Positions 53,091-64,000 of a stretch of DNA of 64,000 bases are shown here, piece after piece. The number at the start of each line of letters is the position of its first letter. Position 1 is the stretch's first letter. The stretch is from Aphidius gifuensis (Eukaryota; Arthropoda; Insecta; Hymenoptera; Braconidae): the NCBI RefSeq assembly GCF_014905175.1, contig NC_057791.1, forward strand, positions 20,498,537 to 20,562,536. Reading direction: 5' to 3'. A program made the position numbers and the translations under genes. The notes under the pieces were generated by a model. It was not told the origin of the DNA. It saw nothing but the letters and a program-made list of their open reading frames with translations, and searched no databases.

Positions 53091-53350
53091 AAAACCCCCG
53101 GCGACATTCGACCGATTGTATGTTTGTGTTTCTCGCCGATTTTATATATCCGATGATAACCGAGACTAGTCGATTTAATCCGAATATATGGATCCAACCA
53201 CACGACCAAACGAATAGGCGTTTTATTCACTTGAACACGTTTTATTCTTTGGAACGTCTTATTGAAACAACGTCGCACGCGGTTCTTTTGGGATTTTATT
53301 AATTCCCTCGTGTATACGTATTACAAATCGGCGGTGGTGTTTCACATCGA
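53091..53350 (+). promoter_or_regulatory. CpG-rich promoter-like island
   Basis: CpG dinucleotides are unusually frequent here for this window (for example CCGGCG, CTCGCCG, CGTCGCACGCGG, TCGGCGG), and homopolymers are absent. It lies about 300-550 bases upstream of an ATG followed by a strong donor at 53659. The likely reading is promoter and 5' UTR of a gene running to the right. The open frames crossing it on both strands look like by-products of low AT content. Confidence 0.5.
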
Positions 53351-53640
53351 CACGTTAATACAATTTCATTATTTATTTTTATTTATATATTATTTAATAA
53401 CAATTAACAAGTGTTGAAAAAATTAAATATGATAATATAAAAACTCCAGTGAAAATAATAACTTGGTATTTAAATTTATATTTTAATTAATAAATAATAA
53501 ACTATAAAAAATATAGCTTATATTTAATTATTTACTTTGAATAGTTATTCTATTTTTTGATAAGAGTTTAGTGTTGATTAATTTATAAAACAATAAGGTG
53601 CATATATAAAATCATCATCAAGATTATTCAATTTCACGTT

Positions 53641-53658
53641 ATGGAATCTCAACCAATG
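53641..53658 (+). CDS. First coding exon of a gene extending rightwards (partial)
   Basis: An ATG with six codons (MESQPM) ends at a strong donor, GTAAGT, at 53659, downstream of a CpG-rich promoter-like island. No matching coding exon was recognised in the remaining 10 kb, so the next exon probably lies beyond the window after a long intron. The product cannot be identified from six residues. Alternatively this is untranslated leader with an incidental ATG. Confidence 0.4.
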
Positions 53659-56600
53659 GTAAGTGCTGTATATAATATGTTTGTTGGACCGTCTCAAGAT
53701 AACTTTAATTCAAGCATCATACTATATTCATATCAGCAAATATATATTTTGTTATTTGTACTTATCTTTTATATATAATCGCATGGCTTGACTACCATAC
53801 TTCCTACAGTTAAGTCATGTTCGAGTTCCAGACTTTTTTCTGGTTTAACTTTTTTTTTTTCTTTTCATTTTTTTTTTCTATATATCTAATAAAAAAAAAT
53901 AATTCAATCGTTGGATATTATAATATAACGGTATATTTAGAATGAAATAAATTGATAAAGAAAAAGAAAAAAAAATTCTATTTAATTTATTTTAATTTAT
54001 TAGATTAATTAAAATATTGATTTTTTTTTTTAAAATAGTACTTTTTATTTTCGTTACATAGTTATTGAATTTAGATAAGATCATGATAAATTGTTAAATA
54101 AAAAATAAGACATTTTGGAGCAGCGTTAGCTTGGAGTATTTTTAAAATAATTTTTATGTTAAAAAAGTAATAAAAAAGCAATTAATAATAAAATATTCTC
54201 ACGATAAATGTATATGTTATTTGTGAACGTGTGTAATTTTGTTTATCTCATATCCGTTGTCAACAGGTCATTGCTAGTAATAACATTTTTTTTTTTCTAA
54301 ATATCATAAAAGTCATGTAAATAGGTCAAAAATATAAAAATAAAAGTCAATCACACGTAGGCAAAGTTTATTTTTGTTGCATAATCAACCAACCGTTTCA
54401 TAAAAAAAAATAATAATAAAATAAAAAAACATGTGTCACGTATTATAATATCTATATTTGGATATTTTTTATCAACACCTAAATTGTCTATTCCAAAAAT
54501 ACTTGATATGTAAAAATACTTGTTCTATAAAAAAAAAAGCCGATAAGCTCAATGTACTTTAGATTATTTATAATCGAAATAAATGTCTCTAAGAATTTTA
54601 AAAATACATATATAAAAGTTCTGGGTAGATAGGAAAAGAAAGAATAAAGAAAAAAAAAAATGACTGTCATCATTGGTGAACATAAAACTTGTAAACATTC
54701 ATTGGTACCAGATTTATGATGATAGTTTTTACAAGCCACAATAATTACAAGGTGCACCATGGTTGATTTTGATGCATTGATGTAAAAGAAAACTGTCCAG
54801 ATAAATATCCATTGACTGTTAATCATTTGAATTTTATATTTTAAATTTTATATATCAAATACTCCGATTGACACATAATACACAATGCATTAATAACAAG
54901 ATATTTATTTTTATTTATATATTTTTCAATGTTGCAATAATGAGTAGTTTTAAGTGTTTTTCTAAATATAAATTATGACAACAGGTCATTGTTGATTATT
55001 ATTATTTTTATAGTCAATAATTAATATTAACAATAATTATTTTTGAAAAAAAAAATATCAACGCAATGATCTTAAATGTCAGATTAATATATTTCTGTTT
55101 AAATAATTTTAAATAGTTAAATTTTATATATTTTTTTATTTAGCGAGAGAGTTTTAATATATAGTGATAAAAAGACACTTGCCTAAAACGAAAACTTGTT
55201 TCTTCGGCCTCTTGACACATATATAAATAAATGATCATATATGCATAAATTTAAAATAAATTATTGTCTTTGCCATATTCTAATTCATTTTTTGCGTGGG
55301 CATTTTACATTTATATATATGTTTGTTCCAAAGCCTTTAATATATAGACTTTGATCTTTGACTATTACTTTGTGTGGCTTTCCCATGTTGCATGAATAAT
55401 TTGCTGGTAGTTTTTTTTTTTTTAATTACAATTACCATTAGAAAAAAAATTTAAAAGAAAAAAAAAAACACATATAGATATTATTTTTTAAATGATAAAT
55501 TATTATTTAAATAATTAAAAAATAAAAACTTTAAAAATCTATTTATTTTAAATGAAAATTATTTATTTTAAATATTAATTTATTTTTGGTAAATAAATTT
55601 TGAGTAGATAGTTGTTATTATAATTTAATTTTTAAATAATATTAATACTCATATTTCGTTTTTAAATAATATATTCATTCAATACAAATTTTTTTTTAAT
55701 AAAAAAATATTAAAACATAAATAATTTATAATTTCTTTTTCAATTCAAGCACATATACAAGTATAAAATTTATTTCATTGAAATAAATTTTTCTCTTTGT
55801 GAATATACATGCAACAAGTTAAATTTCTGAATATTATAAATTTAAAAAACTATAAATAATAATATTCATAAATTATCAGTGTCTTCATAAGGAATAAAAC
55901 TTTAGAGATTAATCAAAAAAAAAAAAGCTTAAATGTATTTATTTTCATATACAAAAAGACAAAAAGAATTAAAAAAAAAATAAAAAAAGAAAGATGTATA
56001 TAATTTTATTCAATTTACTGTTTATGGTGTTTATGTCGAGTTTTGGTAAATGGTTTTAATAATGGTTTCAAATCAGTTTGTTCATCAGTAACATCATATG
56101 AATACTAATATTTCCGTGATCATACAAAGACCAAATGGACCACATGCCATGGTATATAATAATGTCTATATGTGCATTTGAGTTTTATGTATGTGCAGAT
56201 ATATCTGGTGCAAAAAAATGTAGAATCATCCGACAGGCTGGCGCTATATACCGCCAGTAAGAAAAATAAAAAAATATTCTCTGCAAGTTGATCATCAATG
56301 GCGATCACGTGTGTATATATAGTATATATATTTTATAAATATTTGTGTATGTGTATTTGAGAATAAAACATACTTGAATTTATTTGTATGTGAGGTGTAT
56401 ATTCCACCTTTATTCCGAATGAAGAAACTGCAGGTGAAAGAAGGAGGTTTTACTGTGAAAGAGGCGCCCAACTTGTTGTAACTATATACAAACGCATGAA
56501 TGGAACTTTTCATTCACGTTGCGATTCAACATTGTCGCACATACAGTGCAGAAAAAAATAATTTATTTTATTTTTATATATAAAAAAAATTTAAAAAATA

Positions 56601-59600
56601 AATAAAGCACAATTTGCGACGTATTCTGCACCTGCAATTTTTGGTTAAGAACAATGGATGCTTGTTTAAATTGCAAACATGGTATATTTTTTAAATTTAT
56701 TTTTATTAAAAACTTGAATTTTAGTTGTTGAAAAAATAAAAAAATAAACTATAACGAAAATATTTATGGTGGTAATGGTTTGTGGTTTTTTGTTGGGAAT
56801 TTTTTTTCATTTAAAAGAGCTTTTTTCTTTTTGCAATTTATTTATTTTGATAATAAATTGTGTGGTTGTTGAAATTGAATATAAATAAAGAAATTACAAG
56901 AATATATAAAATATCAAATTGATATATATAAAATAAAACTTGATCGTTTAGATTTTTGTGAAAACATTGAGTGTAATATTATCTGGTAAAATTGTCTGTC
57001 TGGTGTATAATCTTCAGGATGATTATTATTACTGTATACGATTTTGCTGAGCTTAATACTGGCGCCGATCGTTCTTGTAAATCAAGTCTTGTCGTTTTCT
57101 CGCAGGTAACCCTCCAGGCGTCACTATTTTCCATTTATATATTTTAAAAAGTTTTTATATTTTTTTTAAAAATATACAACTTGAAAGTTTTTACAAATTA
57201 TATTAAATTGTGTTAAAAAAAAAATTATTACCGTTTTTTAAAACACATATTTGATGATGATATATTTTTATATCAATTTCAATATTTACTTTTCATAAAT
57301 TTAAATATATAATTGAGATAAAAAATATATCAAAATTTTCGACTGAAGAAATATTATCAAGTATGTAAAATATTTAAATAATATTTTGTCGTTATTTTTG
57401 TTTGTCATATTATTATCAAAGTTAATTATCTTTTCTAAAATTGTAAATGATTAAAAATATTGATAAAAATATATTGTCAAGTTGGTTGACAAAAAAAAAT
57501 ACAATATACTATATTTGTTAAAAATTTTCCATGACCATTTTATCTATATATATTGTTTATGACTTTAAAAAATTACTAAACAAAAAATATATTATTTATT
57601 TAGATAAATTAAATTTAAAAGAATAAAAAAAATATATTTAATAAGACAGTAATGTAACTCTTGGATAATACAATATCACAAAAATAATTGGCTGTTATTT
57701 CAAGTAAAAACAAATGGATACACGCATGTTATCCATTTGTATTAACAATTAGAACTTTTGTACTGGAAAATAAAATTCTTGTTTCAATTTCTAAGAAATA
57801 ATGAAAAAATATAATTTCATGACGATCAAACATATAGCTGTGTGATCTTGGCACGAGCCGTTTTGTCAACTCTCTCGTTATAAACGAGGATATATTCGTA
57901 TATAATATGTATGTGTATATATTTTTTTATTTTATATTTATTTATTTTATATATCATTGTGATGCGGCGCTCTCTCCAATGTCGCTTTTTATTTTATATA
58001 TATCGAAGAAGAACCCGAACGTCAGTTTTATTCTTCACAAAGTTGTTGCGTACTTATATGGAATAAGGGCCAAGTCTCATGTGTCTTGGTACTTGTCCCC
58101 TGTCGTTTGAAATATTCCCCCAGTGGGTTGGTTGAACTCGAATAAATGAGAATTATTTAAACAAGTGTTGGTACGAGTTAACAAAATTTATCATTATTAT
58201 CTCAAGAGAATTAATAACAAATCCATGAATGAATTCACATTTTGAATATTATAATCATTTTAAATAAATTATTTATATAAAAAATATAAAACAATCTTTA
58301 GAAATTTAGATTTTTTTATACAACAAATTTAATATATATCGTAAAGTATTTTGTAAACATAGGTATATATTTTTTATTGTGTATATATATTTTTTTTTTT
58401 GCTATAAAAATATCATAGTAATAACTTTATCAATTCACAAGTATGAACATAACGTGTAGAATGATGTTAATAACGACATATTTAAACCCCTTCTCTTAAA
58501 TTTTTACTTTTTATTATTAAATATTTGTTTTTTATCTTTTTTTAAATTTATCTTAGCAAGTTGTTAAACTCGTTGATTTTACTGTGGTAAAAAAAAATAG
58601 ATAAAAACAAAATAATAAAAGTAGATGATGATAAAAATAAATAATATATATCTTGAAAATTCCAAGGGACGGAATGTTGGTGATGTCCGGTTTTACTGGC
58701 GTCAGTTTGCGTCAACTTGTGCGTATAGCATAATATTTTTGTGTGTGCAATGATCTCCCGAGAATTGATGATAAATTCTCACAGGTAAAATACATAAAAA
58801 AAAAAAATAAATATATATCTAGTATAATATATATTTTCTGACGGTGTAAATAAGCTACTATGGCTTGTTTGAAAGACATAAGAGAATGCAGTTGCTTTGA
58901 TGAATGAAGAAAAGATTAAAAGGGCCCTGTCTTTATTTGACTCAATGGAACGGGTTTATATCCTCTCAATATTATTATTATTTTTTTTTATCATTGATAA
59001 CATCAGCGTAATGATTTTTTACTATAGTTTAGTCAAGTTTATTTCATACCTTGAATGAAACATATAATTTACAAATAAAAGAAAAAAAAAATAAAATATA
59101 TAATTAAATATATCTTTGGCTTAATGACATTAAAGTATTTATTTTTATTTTCATAATGAAAAGTATTTTTTTTTATATATGCAAAAATATCAATGTCAAT
59201 TTATTTTATATTTATAAATATTTTTCATTTTTTTATTCTCATAATAATTAACAATGCACGTGTGTTGAGATAGTGTAACAATATACTGTTACATGAAATG
59301 CATCATCAAGAATATTATATCGCCCACACACATTTTGTCCCGCTAACCTTCGTATTTATTATTATTATTATTTATGTATATTAGTAATGCTTGTTTAAAG
59401 AGTGCGTAAGAATGCTGAGGAAGAATCTTCACATGTCTCACGATAATATTATATTATAATAATAAGTATACATGAGAAACGGTCACCACACCTGTGCCCA
59501 CGTAGATATGTACTATTTGAATCATACCGTGATCATGAATATAAATACTGCTTGATTTTTGACCATAAATATTATCATATTAAATTAACCTAATTCAAAA

Positions 59601-62600
59601 TAACTTTATGTATTTTATTTTATAACTTTTATATCTCTTGAAATTTTTTTTTTTATTTATCAGAACGAAATGTATATATTACTTTTATGTTAAAAATAAT
59701 TAAATTAATTTAGCAATCAATTAAATTATTTATAGCACAAACTATCAAGTTATTAAATTAAAAAATATTATTTTATTTTAGCTGAATTTAATATAGTAAT
59801 AATTTTTGTATTTATTTTTCAATTTAAAAAAATAACTGACCACAAGTGTGTGGATATTTTTTTAATGTTCAAAAATACATTTTATATATTAAATATTAAG
59901 CGTGTCTTGCGTGCGTGGGTAAAGTCATTCTTTGATAAAAAAAAAATAAAATATTATCCTTGTTAATGTTGCATGAAAAATAAAAATAATAAATGATAAA
60001 AAAAAAAAAGGTTTGTGATATTCTATCGCGTGTTTATAACAATGGTAAACGAGTGGTGGTATAAGAGTGCAATGCTCGTTATCTTTGATCTTGATTCACT
60101 GATCTCAATGGCGTGTGAGTCCAAGACGCCTCTTTGAGATCATCAATTGCACGATATTGTGTGTATACCTCAAATATTAATCTCGTTGCATTGGTATATT
60201 TTTTTTTCATATTTTATTTTTAAATTGAATAAAAATACTTTTATCGACAGGTTCAAAATCATTTGACTGCGTTAAACCAAATTACTTTTTTATTGATTGC
60301 ATTTTTTAAATATTACATTTAGATTTTAGTTATATTAACGTTTAGTTTATATTTTGTTTTTTAAAATGTAAAATTAAAAATATGCAATTGAATTTTTAAG
60401 ACATTTAATCAACAAGTTACTTTGAGGGGGGTGACAGTAAAGAGGAGGAATATTCGGCGTGGGTGAACTGATGGTATTTTTGTTCTAACCCAATTCAGAA
60501 GTTCCACAAGTAACATGATGCCATAAACTAAATATAAAATCTAGAACAAACTACACTTAGCAATCTATATCCATTTTTATATATCCAAACACAACTAATA
60601 AATTAACAGTTGCTCAAAAATTTAAAAATATATATTTATAAATCACGTCAATAAGATGATATAAGTTTTTAAATATTAAAAATACATAAATTGGATTGAT
60701 TCAATTGAAATAATGTTATCGAATTTAACAAATTTAAATATTGTCAAATACTTTTAACGACAAGAAAAAATTTCTATTTTTTTATAAATTGATAAACTTG
60801 TTAAAGAATTTTTTTTAATTTCAATGTGATATATTAAAAAGAGCGGCCATATATAAATTTAATAAAATCAGATTGGTCGATCGATGTCCAGAGGTGGTGA
60901 CAATTGTCCTCGTGCGATTCTCCAGTTGGGTGAGCGATTCAGTTTAATAAAATCGATATGGAAAGTCAAGAATAACTTGATACGTGAATGTCTGATAATT
61001 GAAGGTTTCATTTTGATCAAAGTGGGAGGGAAAGTTGAATTTTCCGCGATCTATACATCTGCCAATCGCGTGTGTTTATCGATCACCACCAGTGCCAATC
61101 GATATCCATTGAATTTATTAATTTATATATAGAAATGCGTGTGTGTAAGTGTTTAATACACGAGACAGATTGTTAAACTGTAATGGTACCATTGGGGAAT
61201 GAACACTGCAATTTTATTCAATGGTGATATACTCAATGAATTAATTTATAATGAAAAAAAAACACCAATATTAATCGGGGAAATCAGAAATAATGAATTT
61301 ATTTATTCCATCGTCCAATCAAAGTTCCAAACGATTTCATTTGATATAAATTTTTCTAGCAAACTTGCAGTTTATTTATCTTTTTTTTTCAACACTGTTT
61401 TAAATTCAATTTTTTAAACTTTTTTTCTTATTTTATTTCAATAATTTATACTTGTTTTAATAGGCCTCAAGAGTTTAAAAAAATCAATTATTATATATTA
61501 ATAAATATAATTTTATTATTTACTTTTAATTGATTTATAAAATATATTACATATGACTTAATAAAATAGAAATTTATATATTTTATAAATAGATTAAATT
61601 ATTAAACTCATATTAGTTTTAATTTCTAAATTTGCAAATAAATTAAAAGTTAAAACAACTTGAAAATAATTTTTCACCTGATAAAAATTACGTAAAACTA
61701 TTTTTTTTAAAATTTTTAAAATTCAAAGGAAAGAAAAATTTAATTTGTATGACTTTTAAAATACTCGTGTCATATTTATTAATACATCATTGTCAGTAAA
61801 ATATTTAAAAAACCTTCAAATATACTCAACAAACAAATTGAGCTTTTTTATTTATTTTTAAAGCTTGTTATTTTCAAACACGTAATAATTGATTTTTATT
61901 TATCTAAATAATAGATGTAACAAATAACACATCTAAATATTCAAACACACGATTGTAATAATAAATAATGATAACAATAAAAGGTTAGGCTCATTATGCA
62001 TCACCACCGTGTGAGACAAAAAAATGAAAAATAAAAAACCAGACACAAAAGACGAAATAATACAAAAAACCATCTCTTTGTTTCACATATTTTCTCATTG
62101 AAATAAATAATATATATGCATTAAAAATAAAAAAATAAATATATAAATAGAAAACAACAATTCGTTGTTTATATTGTTGTATTTATTATTTTTTTTTTTG
62201 AAATAAATTTCTCATGTTGCATCGCGTGTAATATTGCAAACTAATACCAAACCAAAAATATCGCCCACATGATATCTCACGATATTCCAGTATACAAATA
62301 AAATACTAAAATTCATGCATACAGTAACATTGGTAAATACAAGCATGAATATCGTGTGTCTTTAATATTTTTTTTGCATCACCTTGTTTATCTCAATATG
62401 GTATACGAATAATAGAATACTGAGAATTATCAGTGAACATCAGATTCACCGATTGGCTAATCTTTTGCAATTTTATGTGATGACTATATTCGATTGTATT
62501 ATCATATATTTATTCTTCTTCAACAAGTTTAAATGAATATAAAAAATAATAATAAATAAATCATCATCATCATCATAATAATAAATATTAAAAACATGAA

Positions 62601-64000
62601 TAAATATAAATATATTTAATGAATAACACAAAAAGTATATGGTAGTTTTTATTTTTATTATTTCAACTACACACATATCAATTTGAATTCTATAAATGGA
62701 GTTAGTTTCGAGGTTGTATATCAAAGAAAAAAAATATTAAAATAAGTTGGTATTTTTATTTTTCCTTTTTTCATTTCGACAAATAACATACCCGGATGTC
62801 TAGAGCTCATTGCCTCGGTTCAAAATTTTTTTAAATGACTCTCAGTTATAATGCTGGATGTAAAAAGAAAAAAAAAGTAAAAAAAAAAAATAGTTGATTG
62901 AAAATTTTGCACGCAATGTATCCCGCAGGTATATCTAGATTTGTAAAAAAAAATGTTTATTTTATTATTTCATCGGATTGAATGGTGGTCATGCGTGCGT
63001 AGGTGTTCATATATTATATTCCTTATAGGTATAACTCGAACCACCCACAACTTCCCAATAAGTACCACGCAGTGATATGTCAACAACTGACTTAACCACA
63101 CCCGTCATAATTTTATAAATTTTTACAATTGAAAAAATTGAAAGAAAAAAAAAAACAATTTAATTAATTTACTGATAATTTATTTTGATTAGTAAAATTG
63201 AATTTTAAATATGTAATTTTAAATTTAGTTTAAAAAATTAAATATAAATTTTATTTTGTAATTTGATGTATTAAAAAATTGATTCAAATTATTTTTAAAA
63301 AATAATTATAACGATATAAACTTTAGCTTTAAATATTTAAGAAAGCAAAAAAAAATTATTATGTATATTAAATTGTAAAAATAATAATTTTTGTATTTTT
63401 TTTTTTAAAAGTACATCTCAACTTTCTGTGTTATGTTTTGGTCACAGGGTTAAATATATACCCTAAGTCTTTTTATTATCGTATAATATACCATGGAAAT
63501 AACAGAGTAAGATATATATTGACTCTCTTTTACGTTTTTTAAAATCATTCTATTTGTTTCTCACTTTACAAACGCCCAAAGAACCACACGTTTGCCTCGA
63601 GCAGACACACGACCTGATATGGAGCAATCTCAGATTTCCATCCGCCCAAGAGCTTTGGGGCCGGTTAATGTGTACTCGTGAGTACTATCGTGAACGTCGA
63701 CTGGGGTTGTGCTCCTTCGACAGGCCATATTTAGTGAAAAATATTTTTACCTTTAAGTGATTTCTTTATTTTTCCTTTTTTTTTTAATTATTAATTTTTT
63801 TATCTTTCAAATAACTTTTGTGATTGTGATAAACATTTGTTATTTTTCCTTTTTTTTTTTGTTTAACGTGAATCAAATTAAAGTGTGTTCATGTTGCCGG
63901 ATAACACATTTCCCGTAACAGGTAAAATTTAAATAAATAATAAAAAATGAATAAATTAATTTTATCAATGTTTTTAGTTTGTCAAATTTATTTTCAACAT
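53659..64000 (+). other. Long intron-like region with composition islands
   Basis: No coding sequence recognised. Islands with more C, G and CpG stand out at about 56380-56530, 57000-57130, 57840-58135, 58660-58790, 60030-60160, 60850-61200, 62990-63110 and 63560-63745, within very AT-rich DNA. The pattern of a long intron dotted with complex islands is typical of developmental regulators with intronic enhancers or alternative promoters. At three places an acceptor directly abuts a donor (57105/57106, 58784/58785, 63921/63922). Confidence 0.4.
62560..62584 (+). repeat. ATC/ATA trinucleotide microsatellite
   Basis: A run of five ATC units (62560-62575) passes into ATA units (62576-62584). It is the clearest perfect trinucleotide repeat in the right-hand non-coding region. 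Confidence 0.8.

Noticed and set aside
53069..53302. Overlapping open frames on both strands as coding
   Set aside because: Both strands open over the same CpG-rich island, which points to composition and not coding. Read as a promoter.
60884..61132. 82-codon open frame as a gene
   Set aside because: No similarity to any family I know and no splice context. Low AT content explains the frame.
63554..63760. 68-codon open frame as a gene
   Set aside because: No recognised domain, no ATG at its start, and it lies in a local low-AT island where long frames arise by chance. Kept only as a possible untranslated or alternative exon.
1..64000. Transposons, viral genes, tRNA genes, CRISPR arrays
   Set aside because: I looked for reverse transcriptase, transposase and integrase motifs, long terminal repeats, and cloverleaf A and B boxes, and recognised none. 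A covariance-model or repeat-library search could still find short ones.

Overview
This is a nuclear eukaryotic window, very AT-rich, with short GT-AG introns (about 50 to 600 bases) inside genes and long AT-rich intergenic or 5' non-coding stretches full of poly-T and poly-A runs. The gene set (kekkon-type LRR/Ig receptor, LARGE glycosyltransferase, mRNA-capping enzyme, a DBHS/NonA-type RNA-binding protein, Mesh, CAF1/Pop2, two mitochondrial-clan P450s, TFIP11) points to an insect. Extreme AT richness, compact introns and the P450 type suggest a hymenopteran, perhaps a parasitoid wasp, but that is inference. I rebuilt the exon-intron structures by hand. Each of the nine complete genes joins into one open frame with a total length divisible by three.

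Layout. 1-14637: long non-coding 5' territory of the first gene, with three candidate untranslated exons. 14642-17482 (+): kekkon-family receptor, two coding exons. 20850-24256 (-): LARGE, eleven coding exons. 25010-26964 (-): capping enzyme, three exons. 27772-28644 (+): short divergent NonA/NONO-like protein, three exons, divergent from the capping enzyme. 29377-36074 (-): Mesh, with two alternative 3' terminal modules that each carry a transmembrane segment and a different cytoplasmic tail. 37604-39035 (+): CAF1/Pop2 deadenylase. 40430-42439 (+) and 42672-45353 (-): two tail-to-tail mitochondrial P450 paralogues, both 510 residues. 46670-49863 (+): TFIP11/Sip1 G-patch splicing factor. 49864-64000: no recognisable protein apart from a six-codon first coding exon (53641-53658) of a gene that must run to the right, followed by a very long intron-like region.

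Functional view. 24-50 kb is a dense housekeeping block, largely of mRNA metabolism (5' capping, a DBHS RNA-binding protein, CAF1 deadenylase, TFIP11 in spliceosome disassembly). Set among these are Mesh (gut smooth septate junction) and a P450 pair. The two flanks look like regulatory landscapes of genes with long 5' introns. There is no sign of an operon-like system, and I recognised no transposon coding region, virus, CRISPR array or tRNA gene.

The most unusual items are the duplicated terminal exons of mesh, the short DBHS protein with its distinct codon use, a 45-bp element present both just upstream of that gene and 3 kb away, adjacent hairpins in its divergent promoter, three intron differences between the P450 paralogues, a cluster of GATA motifs at mesh, and possible zero-length (recursive) splice sites in the right-hand long intron.
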